A DNA stretch of 5,818 nucleotides, from contig JAOUDR010000209.1 of assembly GCA_029859185.1 (NCBI GenBank), positions 1-5,818 of the forward strand, given 5' to 3'. Below are positions 1 through 4,971 of the stretch, in pieces; the stretch's first letter is position 1, and the number at the start of each line of letters is the position of its first letter. Source of the DNA: Gemmatimonadota bacterium. Lineage in GTDB: Bacteria > Gemmatimonadota > Gemmatimonadetes > Gemmatimonadales > GWC2-71-9. Both the position numbers and the translations under genes were made by a program. Under the pieces are notes generated by a model, which was not told the DNA's origin, searched no databases, and was given only the letters and a program-made list of their open reading frames with translations.

Positions 1-185
1 TACCAGCTGGCTTTACGTACGCCCGGCAACACGCCCCGGAGCGCCAACTCGCGGAAACAAATGCGGCAGAGGCCGAATCGCTGCAGAAATGCCCGTGACC
101 GGCCACACCGCTGACACCGGGTGTACTTGCGCACCGCGAACTTCGGGGTGCGTTTTTGCTTTGCGATCCACGACTTCTTCGCCAT
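1..185 (-). CDS. rpsN: 30S ribosomal protein S14 type Z (uS14, zinc-ribbon form); stop codon cut by the window edge
   Basis: All 61 sense codons are present (3-185); the final TA at bases 1-2 is the start of a stop codon whose last base lies outside. S14 sits in the 30S head near S3, S10 and S19 and is needed late in assembly. The start MAKKSWIAKQKRTPKF and end PGVRKASW match the short zinc-binding form. Cys24 and Cys27 (CQRC), and Cys40 and Cys43 (CRIC), form the expected CxxC-x12-CxxC zinc ribbon; all four are present. Many bacteria instead carry, or also have, a longer Cys-less S14. The ATG at 185 follows AGAGGAG by 5 nt and the rplE stop by 10 bp, the usual spc operon position. It is sometimes named rpsZ or rpsN1. 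Confidence 0.97.
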   Translation of the reverse strand, partial: MAKKSWIAKQKRTPKFAVRKYTRCQRCGRSRAFLQRFGLCRICFRELALRGVLPGVRKASW

Positions 186-190
186 GTGTA

Positions 191-197
191 CTCCTCT
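191..197 (-). promoter_or_regulatory. Shine-Dalgarno site for rpsN overlapping the rplE stop codon
   Basis: AGAGGAG lies 5 nt before the rpsN ATG. Its first two bases are the last two bases of the rplE TAG stop, so the terminating ribosome sits directly on the next gene's binding site, as expected for coupled translation. Confidence 0.8.
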
Positions 198-822
198 AGC
201 CTACGGCGACCGGCGTCTCGCCACGGAACGGCATGCCCAGTTCCCGTAGCAGCGCCATCGCGAGGTCGTCCCGCCCCGCATTGGTCACGAACGTGATGTT
301 CATCCCGTGGATCTTCTCGACCTTGTCGTAGTCGATCTCCGGGAAGATCATCTGCTCCTTGACGCCAAGCGAATAACTACCCCGCCCGTCGAACGACCGA
401 GACGGCAACCCCCGGAAGTCGCGGACGCGCGGGATCGCGATGTTGACGAACCGGTCGAGAAACTCCCACATCTTGGCGCCGCGCAGCGTCACCGCTGCCC
501 CAATCGCCATTCCCTCGCGCAGCCCGAAATTCGCGATCGACTTCTTGGCCCGCGTCACCACCGGCCGCTGTCCCGTGATCTGGGCCAGCTCGGCCACGAT
601 GGCGTCGAGCAGCTTCGCGTTCTTCGCGGCCTCCCCCTCGCCCACGTTCAACACGATCTTCGTGAGCCGCGGAACCTGGTTGGGATTCCGCAGGTCGAAC
701 TGCTGCGCCAGCTTCGGGCGCACGGCCTGGAGGTAATGCACCTGCAGCCGCGGCGGCGGCGGCGGCACAGTCGGGGCCGCAGCCGCGGCGGGGGCCGCGT
801 CCTTGGTCTTCGTCTTCGCCAT
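196..822 (-). CDS. rplE: 50S ribosomal protein L5 (uL5) with an Ala/Pro-rich N-terminal extension
   Basis: The product has 208 residues; L5 is usually about 180. L5 binds 5S rRNA, contacts P-site tRNA and forms bridges to S13 in the 30S head. The core runs from about 25 to 200: QVPRLTKIVLNVGEGEA (49-65), the region around ITGQRPVVTRAKKSIANF (82-99), RDFRGLPSRSFDGRGSYSLG (134-153) and FPEIDYDKVEKIHGMNI (160-176). Residues 1-24 are extra: MAKTKTKDAAPAAAAAPTV and then five prolines. The ATG at 822 is 2 bp after the rplX stop, with GAGGA (833-837) 10 nt upstream. A GTG at 741 would remove the extension but has no ribosome binding site. The TAG stop is part of the rpsN Shine-Dalgarno site. Confidence 0.97.
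   Translation of the reverse strand: MAKTKTKDAAPAAAAAPTVPPPPPRLQVHYLQAVRPKLAQQFDLRNPNQVPRLTKIVLNVGEGEAAKNAKLLDAIVAELAQITGQRPVVTRAKKSIANFGLREGMAIGAAVTLRGAKMWEFLDRFVNIAIPRVRDFRGLPSRSFDGRGSYSLGVKEQMIFPEIDYDKVEKIHGMNITFVTNAGRDDLAMALLRELGMPFRGETPVAVG
751..765 (-). repeat. five consecutive CCG proline codons in rplE
   Basis: Residues 20-24 of L5 are five prolines encoded by five identical CCG codons, just after an Ala-rich stretch. Runs of three or more prolines are known to stall ribosomes unless elongation factor P is present. The run falls at codons 20-24, early in translation, where a pause could limit initiation on rplE. Confidence 0.85.
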
Positions 823-824
823 GG

Positions 825-1208
825 TTACCGATTCCTCGGGACCGGCTGGCCTGACTTCACCGCCAGGCGCTCTACCGATCCGTCCTGGTTCTTCTTCCGC
901 CGCACGCGCGTCGGCGCCTTCGACTTGGGATCGAGCAACATCACGTTCGACGCGTGGATGGCGGCCGGGAACCGAATGATGCCCCCCTCCTCATCCGCAC
1001 GCGTCGGCTTGCGATGCCGCTTCACCACGTTGACACCCTCGATGACGACGCGATTGACCTTCGGCAGGACCCGGAGGATCTGCCCCTCTTTCCCCGCGTC
1101 GTCGCCGCGGAGCACCCGGACGCGATCGCCCTTCGTGATCTGCATGCGATGCCGCGTCACCGTCGTCGTCCGCTTCCGGCGCGCCTTCTTGAACACGAGC
1201 GGCTTCAC
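825..1208 (-). CDS. rplX: 50S ribosomal protein L24 (uL24), GTG start, extended at both ends
   Basis: The product has 127 residues, against about 100-105 in many bacteria. L24 starts 50S assembly by binding the 5' end of 23S rRNA. The KOW motif is in ITKGDRVRVLRGDDAGKEGQ (24-43), followed by NRVVIEGVNVVKRHRKPT (52-69) and EEGGIIRFPAAIHASNVML (73-91), all typical. Ahead of the KOW motif is a basic 21-residue extension (KPLVFKKARRKRTTTVTRHR). The GTG at 1206-1208 is chosen because GGAGGTGAT, a 9-base match to the 16S rRNA 3' end, precedes it by a good distance. An inner ATG at 1145 would give a more standard 106-residue protein but has no comparable site. rplE starts 2 bp after the TAA stop. 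Confidence 0.95.
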   Translation of the reverse strand: MKPLVFKKARRKRTTTVTRHRMQITKGDRVRVLRGDDAGKEGQILRVLPKVNRVVIEGVNVVKRHRKPTRADEEGGIIRFPAAIHASNVMLLDPKSKAPTRVRRKKNQDGSVERLAVKSGQPVPRNR

Positions 1209-1576
1209 TAGATCACCTCCGGCGCGAGCGACACGATCTTCATGAACTTCCGATCCCGGAGCTCCCGTCCCACCGGGCCGAAGATGCGGGTCGCGCGCGG
1301 CTCGCCCTGGTCGTTGATGAGCACGGCCGCGTTCTCGTCAAAGCGGATGTAGCTCCCGTCGCGTCGGCGCGTTTCCTTGGCCGTGCGGACGACGACCGCC
1401 TTGGCGATCTCCCCCTTCTTCACCTGCCCGGTGGGCAGGGCGTCTTTGATCGTGACCACGACGATGTCGCCGAGGCCCGCGTAGCGCCGCTTGCTGCCGC
1501 CGAGCACGCGGATCACCAGCGCCCGCCGGGCGCCGGAGTTGTCCGCGATTTTGAGCATCGATTCCTGCTGAACCAC
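1208..1576 (-). CDS. rplN: 50S ribosomal protein L14 (uL14), GTG start
   Basis: The product has 122 residues, exactly the usual bacterial length. L14 lies at the subunit interface, forms bridges to the 30S with L19 and is the binding site of the silencing factor RsfS. VQQESMLKIADNSGARRALV (2-21) is the family N-terminus. The signature region at 60-86 includes AVVVRTAKE, DGSYIRFDENAAVLI and the conserved spacing between them. The start is GTG at 1574-1576, which gives the canonical length; AGAGGGGG (1581-1588) is upstream with its GAGG core 7 nt away. The last codons GAG GTG ATC also form the rplX Shine-Dalgarno site, and the TAG stop overlaps the rplX GTG by one base. Confidence 0.98.
   Translation of the reverse strand: MVQQESMLKIADNSGARRALVIRVLGGSKRRYAGLGDIVVVTIKDALPTGQVKKGEIAKAVVVRTAKETRRRDGSYIRFDENAAVLINDQGEPRATRIFGPVGRELRDRKFMKIVSLAPEVI
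1212..1220 (-). promoter_or_regulatory. very strong Shine-Dalgarno site for rplX inside the end of rplN
   Basis: GGAGGTGAT matches nine bases of the complement of the conserved 16S rRNA 3' end, with 7 nt between the GGAGG core and the GTG start. It also encodes L14 Glu120-Val121-Ile122 (with the first C of the Ile codon completing it). It decides the rplX start in favour of GTG 1208 over ATG 1145. Confidence 0.88.
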
Positions 1577-1591
1577 GGTACCCCCTCTGCC

Positions 1592-1858
1592 CTATCGGGC
1601 CCGCCGGAGGATCTCAAGGACCCGCCAGCGCTTCGTCCGCGACAGCGGGCGGGTCTCCATGATCCGGACCAGGTCCCCGGCCTTCGCGCCGTGCTCGTCG
1701 TGCGCGGCCACCCGCTTCGTACGCTTCACCTGCTTGCCGTACAACGGGTCGGCCAATCGCCGCGTGAGCTCGACTGTGACCGTCTTCGTCATCTTGTCGC
1801 TCACCACCAGGCCGGTGCGCGTCTTTCGGCGCGCCCGGGCCATCGTCTGCTCACTCAT
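1592..1858 (-). CDS. rpsQ: 30S ribosomal protein S17 (uS17)
   Basis: The product has 88 residues, a normal length. S17 is a primary 16S rRNA-binding OB-fold protein of the 30S body. The beta-barrel start is RKTRTGLVVSDKMTKTVTVE (11-30), and the signature GDLVRIMETRPLS is at 61-73, followed by RTKRWRVLEI. The ATG at 1858 is preferred over the ATG at 1843 (83 residues) because a strong GAGAGGA lies 7 nt upstream, while the inner ATG has no good ribosome binding site. It overlaps the rpmC stop by 4 bp (ATGA), a typical coupled junction. It is the last gene of the classical S10 operon; rplN follows after 15 bp with no terminator. Confidence 0.97.
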   Translation of the reverse strand: MSEQTMARARRKTRTGLVVSDKMTKTVTVELTRRLADPLYGKQVKRTKRVAAHDEHGAKAGDLVRIMETRPLSRTKRWRVLEILRRAR

Positions 1859-2079
1859 GCCCGCGTCCTCTCCCGCAAGACCGTCTCGATCCGCGCGATG
1901 TTGCGCCGCATGGTCCGGAACCGCATCGGGTTGTCCGCCGAGATGTCCTCGGTTGCCGCCCGAAAACGGAGGCGGAACTGCGCCTCACGCAACGTCGTCA
2001 GCTGGGTGCGCAGCTCGTCAACCGAGAGCTCGCGCAATGCCGTCATGTCCAGCGCCTTCTGCTCCGCGTTGAGCGCCAT
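1855..2079 (-). CDS. rpmC: 50S ribosomal protein L29 (uL29), start uncertain
   Basis: L29 is a small two-helix protein near the tunnel exit, beside L23. The core LRELSVDELRTQLTTLREAQ and the C-terminal signature NPMRFRTMRRNIARI (50-64 from this start) identify it. Three starts are possible. ATG 2079 gives 74 residues, 7 bp after the rplP stop, with GGGAGGA 11 nt upstream; it is chosen for tight spacing. ATG 2046 gives 63 residues starting MTALRELSVDEL, which fits the usual L29 N-terminus better, with AGAAGG 8 nt upstream, but leaves a 40-bp gap unlike the rest of the cluster. TTG 2106 would overlap rplP by 20 bp and is least likely. The TGA stop overlaps the rpsQ ATG (ATGA). Identity is firm; the first 11 residues are not. 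Confidence 0.9.
   Translation of the reverse strand: MALNAEQKALDMTALRELSVDELRTQLTTLREAQFRLRFRAATEDISADNPMRFRTMRRNIARIETVLRERTRA
1866..1872 (-). promoter_or_regulatory. Shine-Dalgarno site for rpsQ inside the end of rpmC
   Basis: GAGAGGA lies 7 nt before the ATG at 1858. It selects the 88-residue form of S17 over the inner ATG at 1843, which has no comparable site. Confidence 0.8.
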
Positions 2080-2086
2080 GGCCTCT

Positions 2087-2497
2087 CTAGTCCTCCCGCG
2101 CGACAAACCGCGTCGCGACCGGCAGCTTGGCCGACGCCAGCCGTAGCGCTTCCCGCGCCACCGCCTCCGTCACGCCTTCCAGCTCAAACATCACCCGTCC
2201 CGGCTTCACGACGGCGACCCAGCCCTCCGGATTGCCTTTGCCCTTCCCCATCCGCGTCTCGGCCGGCTTCTTGGTAATTGGCTTGTCCGGGAAGATCCGA
2301 ATCCAGATCTTGCCGCCGCGCTTCATCGTCCGCGTCAGCGTGACGCGGGCCGCCTCGATCTGGCGGTTCGAAATCCACCCCGGCTCGGTTGCCTGCAGCC
2401 CGAAGTGTCCGAACGCCACGGTCGCCCCGCGCGTCGCGTGCCCCCGCGTGCGGCCCTTCATCATCTTGCGGTACTTGACCCGCTTTGGCGCCAGCAT
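2087..2497 (-). CDS. rplP: 50S ribosomal protein L16 (uL16)
   Basis: The product has 136 residues, the standard length. L16 is a late-assembling 50S protein near the A-site tRNA elbow and peptidyl transferase centre. Both family signatures are visible: GGKIWIRIFPDKPIT (61-75) and TRMGKGKGNPEGWVA (81-95). The N-terminal MLAPKRVKYRKMMKGRTRGH matches the family. Arg82 lines up with E. coli Arg81, the site hydroxylated by the oxygenase YcfD in that species; whether it is modified here cannot be told. The ATG at 2497 lies 3 bp after the rpsC stop, with GGGAG (2506-2510) as ribosome binding site inside the end of rpsC. The TAG stop is 7 bp before the preferred rpmC start. Confidence 0.98.
   Translation of the reverse strand: MLAPKRVKYRKMMKGRTRGHATRGATVAFGHFGLQATEPGWISNRQIEAARVTLTRTMKRGGKIWIRIFPDKPITKKPAETRMGKGKGNPEGWVAVVKPGRVMFELEGVTEAVAREALRLASAKLPVATRFVARED
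2091..2097 (-). promoter_or_regulatory. candidate Shine-Dalgarno site for the 74-residue form of rpmC
   Basis: GGGAGGA is a strong match inside the last codons of rplP, but it is 11 nt from the ATG at 2079, longer than usual. The competing site is AGAAGG at 2055-2060, 8 nt before the ATG at 2046. The sequence alone does not settle which is used. Confidence 0.5.
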
Positions 2498-2500
2498 CGC

Positions 2501-3163
2501 TTACGCTCCCGTGCTGTACGTGCGCCCACGCGCCTCGTCGACCACTTCGCCCTTGAACACCCAGACCTTCACGCCAATGGTGCCGAAGGTGGTCTTCGCG
2601 GTGCTGGTCGCGTAATCCACGTCCGCGCGCAGCGTGTGCAACGGCACCCGCCCCTCGCGGTAGATCTCACTCCGCGCGATTTCCGCGCCGCCGAGACGCC
2701 CCGCACAGCGGATCTTGATGCCCTGGGCCCCCATGCGCATCGCGCTCTGCAGCGATCGCTTCATGGCACGCCGGAAGGACACCCGCTGGACGAGCTGGTG
2801 CGCGACGTTGTCGGCCACCAGCTGCGCGTCGATCTCGGGACGCTTGATCTCTTCGACGTTGATCCCGACTTCCTTCCCGGTCAGCTGTGCCAGCTCGTCG
2901 CGCAGCTTGTCCACCTCCGCCCCGCGCTTGCCGATGACCACGCCGGGCCGGCCGGTGAAGATCGTGACCGCCACCTTGCCGGGCCGACGATCGATGTGCA
3001 CGTCCGAGATGGCCGCATGCCCGAGCCGGGTCTTCAGATAGCGCCGGACGAGCTCGTCTTCTACGATCAGCGCCGGCATGTCGCCGCGCCGGGCGAACCA
3101 ACGGGAACGCCATGGCTTGACGATCCCGAGCCGGAACCCGTACGGATGGGTCTTCTGCCCCAC
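2501..3163 (-). CDS. rpsC: 30S ribosomal protein S3 (uS3), GTG start
   Basis: The product has 220 residues, normal to slightly short. S3 forms part of the mRNA entry tunnel on the 30S head. It begins MGQKTHPYGFRLG, the near-universal S3 N-terminus, so the GTG at 3161-3163 is the real start. A type II KH domain follows, with its GxxG loop at GKRG (78-81). The C-terminal domain contains SFRRAMKRS (129-137); its Arg131, Arg132 and Lys135 match by number the E. coli residues needed for ribosomal helicase activity. GRVPLHTLRADVDYA (171-185) is the family's C-terminal signature. GAGG in the last rplV codons lies 8 nt before the GTG. The gene overlaps rplV by 1 bp and is 3 bp from rplP. Confidence 0.98.
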   Translation of the reverse strand: MGQKTHPYGFRLGIVKPWRSRWFARRGDMPALIVEDELVRRYLKTRLGHAAISDVHIDRRPGKVAVTIFTGRPGVVIGKRGAEVDKLRDELAQLTGKEVGINVEEIKRPEIDAQLVADNVAHQLVQRVSFRRAMKRSLQSAMRMGAQGIKIRCAGRLGGAEIARSEIYREGRVPLHTLRADVDYATSTAKTTFGTIGVKVWVFKGEVVDEARGRTYSTGA

Positions 3164-3519
3164 TATGCCCCCCTCTTGTCCGCCACGCGGATCTCGACGG
3201 TGCTCATGCGCTTGCGAATCGGGGTCGCCCGCCCGTGGGCCGCCGGGGTCCAGCGCTTCAACGTGGGCCCCTCGTTCACCACGGCGTAGGAGACCGTGAG
3301 CCGATCCAGATCGAAAGCCCGGTTCTCTCGCAAGGCATCCTGCTCCGCATTCGCCACGGCGGACCGCAGGACCTTCTCGATCTGCTTCGCCGCGCGCTTC
3401 TTCGAAAACTTCAACATCGCGTACGCCGAGTTCACGTCGGTGCCGCGGATCTGGTCGATGACCAACCGCATCTTCCGCGGAGACTGACGCACCCAGCGCT
3501 GAATCGCTCTCGCCGCCAT
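3163..3519 (-). CDS. rplV: 50S ribosomal protein L22 (uL22)
   Basis: The product has 118 residues, within the family range. L22 contacts all domains of 23S rRNA, and its long beta hairpin lines the exit tunnel beside L4, at the constriction where macrolides bind and stalling peptides are sensed. The N-terminal SPRKMRLVIDQIRG (13-26) and the C-terminal signature LKRWTPAAHGRATPIRKRMS (87-106) are diagnostic; the hairpin covers about 82-102. The tip shows no obvious deletion. The frame is open to 3633, but those residues are a shadow of the rpsS tail. The ATG at 3519 is supported by AAGGAG 6 nt upstream and by the family N-terminus. The TAG stop overlaps the rpsC GTG start by one base (TAGTG). 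Confidence 0.97.
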   Translation of the reverse strand: MAARAIQRWVRQSPRKMRLVIDQIRGTDVNSAYAMLKFSKKRAAKQIEKVLRSAVANAEQDALRENRAFDLDRLTVSYAVVNEGPTLKRWTPAAHGRATPIRKRMSTVEIRVADKRGA

Positions 3520-3525
3520 GCGTCG

Positions 3526-3532
3526 CTCCTTA
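3526..3532 (-). promoter_or_regulatory. Shine-Dalgarno site for rplV fused to the rpsS stop codon
   Basis: TAAGGAG combines the rpsS TAA stop with an AAGGAG binding site, 6 nt before the rplV ATG at 3519. It supports that start over the longer open frame upstream. Confidence 0.82.
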
Positions 3533-3832
3533 CTTCTTCTCGGCCGCGGCGGCCGCCGCCGCCGCCGCTGCCTTGGCGCCGGTATGGCCCCGGAAGAGCC
3601 GCGTGGGCGCGAACTCGCCCAGCCGGTGGCCAACCATGTTCTCCGAGACGTACACCGGGATGAACTTGTTCCCGTTGTGCACCGCGATCGTGTGCCCGAC
3701 GAAGTCGGGCGTGATCGTCGAGCGGCGGGACCAGGTCTTCAGGACCCGCTTCTCGTTCGCGGCGTTGAGCGTCTCGATCTTGCGGAGGAGCGACTCCTCC
3801 ACGAACGGACCCTTCTTGATGCTCCGTGCCAT
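3530..3832 (-). CDS. rpsS: 30S ribosomal protein S19 (uS19) with polyalanine C-terminal tail
   Basis: The product has 100 residues; most bacterial S19 proteins have about 92. S19 lies in the head of the 30S subunit, pairs with S13 and reaches towards the decoding site. The family is clear from MARSIKKGPFVEESLLRKIE at the start and the signature region IAVHNGNKFIPVYVSENMVG, then HRLGEFAPTR (49-78). The usual short basic tail after FRGH is replaced by TGAK, ten consecutive Ala residues (88-97) and EKK. The frame is open upstream to 3937, but those residues shadow the basic end of rplB. The ATG at 3832 gives the universal N-terminus and has TAGGAG 5 nt before it. The gene follows rplB by 8 bp and precedes rplV by 10 bp. 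Confidence 0.97.
   Translation of the reverse strand: MARSIKKGPFVEESLLRKIETLNAANEKRVLKTWSRRSTITPDFVGHTIAVHNGNKFIPVYVSENMVGHRLGEFAPTRLFRGHTGAKAAAAAAAAAAEKK
3542..3571 (-). repeat. GCN codon run encoding ten alanines at the S19 C-terminus
   Basis: Ten consecutive alanine codons, mostly GCG with some GCC and one GCA, form a nearly pure GC triplet tract that ends 9 bp before the rpsS stop codon. The codons are partly mixed, so it is not a perfect microsatellite, but it could still change length by replication slippage. It is in frame and lies outside the conserved S19 core, so length change would probably be tolerated. Confidence 0.85.
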
Positions 3833-3837
3833 CCCCG

Positions 3838-3843
3838 CTCCTA
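3838..3843 (-). promoter_or_regulatory. Shine-Dalgarno site for rpsS fused to the rplB stop codon
   Basis: TAGGAG combines the rplB TAG stop with an AGGAG binding site, 5 nt before the rpsS ATG at 3832. It fixes the S19 start at the family N-terminus. Confidence 0.82.
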
Positions 3844-4680
3844 CTTCGTGGCCTTGCCACGCTTGCGGCCGCGCACGATCAGCCGTGTGCTGGCCTTCTT
3901 CCGCTTCCGGGTCTTCCGGCCTTCCGGCTTGCCCCACGGGGAGCTGGCCGGCCGACCGCCCGACGTTCTGCCCTCACCACCGCCGAGCGCATGGTCGACC
4001 GGGTTCATCGCGACGCCGCGCACGTGCGGCCGGCGGCCGAGCCAGCGGGACTTCCCAGCCTTCCCGACCCGCAGCAGTTCGTGCTCGCCGTTGCCGACCT
4101 CCCCAATCGTCGCCCAGCAGACGCCGAGCACCATCCGCACCTCGCCGCTGCGCAAGCGCAGCGTGACGTGCTTGCCTTCTTTCGCCATCACCTGCGCGCT
4201 GGTCCCGGCGGACCGGCAAATCTGGGCGCCCCGGCCCGGCTTGATCTCGATGCAGTGCACCGTGGTCCCCAGCGGGATCTCGTGCAACGGCAACGCATTG
4301 CCGTTCCGGATGTCCGCCCCGGGCCCCGACACCACCACGTCACCCACGGCCAGTCCCAGCGGGTGCGGCATATACCGCTTCTCGCCGTCGGCATAGACCA
4401 GCAGCGCAATCCGGCTGGTCCGGTTGGGGTCGTACTCGATGGTCGCCACCCGCGCCGGAATCCCGGGCTTGTTGCGCTTGAAGTCGATCCGGCGGTAGCG
4501 GCGCTTGTGCCCACCCCCGCGAAACCGGGTCGTGACGTGCCCGTGGTTGTTGCGGCCACCACGCTTGCGCAGCGGCTCGATCAGCGACCGCTCGGGCTCG
4601 CTGTGTGTCACCTCCGCGAAGTCGGACACGGACCGCAATCGCGTCCCCGCACTCGTCGGTCGGAACTGTCGCACACCCAT
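3841..4680 (-). CDS. rplB: 50S ribosomal protein L2 (uL2)
   Basis: The 279-residue length is normal. L2 binds 23S rRNA, supports subunit association and lies next to the peptidyl transferase centre. The N-terminal OB-like RNA-binding part contains GGRNNHGHVTTRFRGGGHKR (41-60) and KRYMPHPLGLAVGD (101-114). The SH3-like second part includes the signature PHVRGVAMNPVD (218-229). The following His230 lines up with E. coli His229, the residue linked to peptidyl transfer, and is kept. The next two residues are Ala231-Leu232 before GGGEG; many bacteria have Pro-His there. The tail (residues 254-279) is basic, as is usual. The ATG at 4680 follows the rplW stop by 3 bp, with GAGGG (4688-4692) as ribosome binding site. 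The TAG stop forms part of the rpsS Shine-Dalgarno site. Confidence 0.98.
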   Translation of the reverse strand: MGVRQFRPTSAGTRLRSVSDFAEVTHSEPERSLIEPLRKRGGRNNHGHVTTRFRGGGHKRRYRRIDFKRNKPGIPARVATIEYDPNRTSRIALLVYADGEKRYMPHPLGLAVGDVVVSGPGADIRNGNALPLHEIPLGTTVHCIEIKPGRGAQICRSAGTSAQVMAKEGKHVTLRLRSGEVRMVLGVCWATIGEVGNGEHELLRVGKAGKSRWLGRRPHVRGVAMNPVDHALGGGEGRTSGGRPASSPWGKPEGRKTRKRKKASTRLIVRGRKRGKATK

Positions 4681-4683
4681 CGT

Positions 4684-4971
4684 CTAACCCTCGAACACCG
4701 GGATGGAGTCACCCTCGCGCAGTCGAACGAGCGCCTTCTTCCAGGCCGGGCGTCGGCCCGAGGTCTTGCCCTTCGTGCGGAGCCTGGCCCGCTGCACCAT
4801 GGTCCGCACCGTCACCACCTGGACACCGAAGAGCTGCTCGATGGCGGCCCGGATTTCGGGCTTCGTCGCGTTGGGGTGCACCTCGAACGTGTACTCGAGC
4901 AGCGCCCCATACTGGGCCGACGACTTCTCGGTCACCAGAGGCCGCACGATCGTCCGATACAAATCAGGCAT
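4684..4971 (-). CDS. rplW: 50S ribosomal protein L23 (uL23)
   Basis: The product has 95 residues, a normal bacterial L23 length. L23 sits at the exit of the peptide tunnel and is the docking site for trigger factor and SRP. The N-terminal VRPLVTEKSS (9-18) is the conserved start of the family; its Glu15 lines up with E. coli Glu18, the trigger-factor contact. The middle has FEVHPNATKPEIRAAIEQLFGV, and the C-terminal GRRPAWKKALVRLREGDSI (72-90) carries the L23 signature. The frame stays open upstream to 5169, but that stretch is an Arg-rich shadow of the rplD tail. The ATG at 4971 is chosen because it gives the family N-terminus and follows AAGGA at 8 nt. It overlaps the rplD stop by 8 bp; rplB starts 3 bp after its TAG stop. 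Confidence 0.96.
   Translation of the reverse strand: MPDLYRTIVRPLVTEKSSAQYGALLEYTFEVHPNATKPEIRAAIEQLFGVQVVTVRTMVQRARLRTKGKTSGRRPAWKKALVRLREGDSIPVFEG

Noticed and set aside
307..1245. 312-codon open frame on the plus strand
   Set aside because: It runs opposite rplE, rplX and the end of rplN, with Arg-rich shadow composition and no motif.
1577..1591. possible internal promoter or terminator at the S10/spc boundary
   Set aside because: Fifteen bases, most of them a ribosome binding site, leave no room for either; no hairpin with a T-run is visible.
2405..3289. 294-codon open frame on the plus strand
   Set aside because: It runs opposite rplP, rpsC and rplV. Long antisense frames are expected in high-GC genes, and nothing recognisable is encoded.
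3520..3633. 38-residue N-terminal extension of L22
   Set aside because: It is a frame shadow of rpsS, including its polyalanine tract read as polyarginine. The ATG at 3519 has a strong ribosome binding site.
3833..3937. 35-residue N-terminal extension of S19
   Set aside because: It lies inside the basic end of rplB in another frame. The universal MARSIKKGPF start at 3832 has TAGGAG directly upstream.
3518..4396. 292-codon open frame on the plus strand
   Set aside because: It is antisense to rpsS and rplB, overlaps other shadow frames and has no domain.
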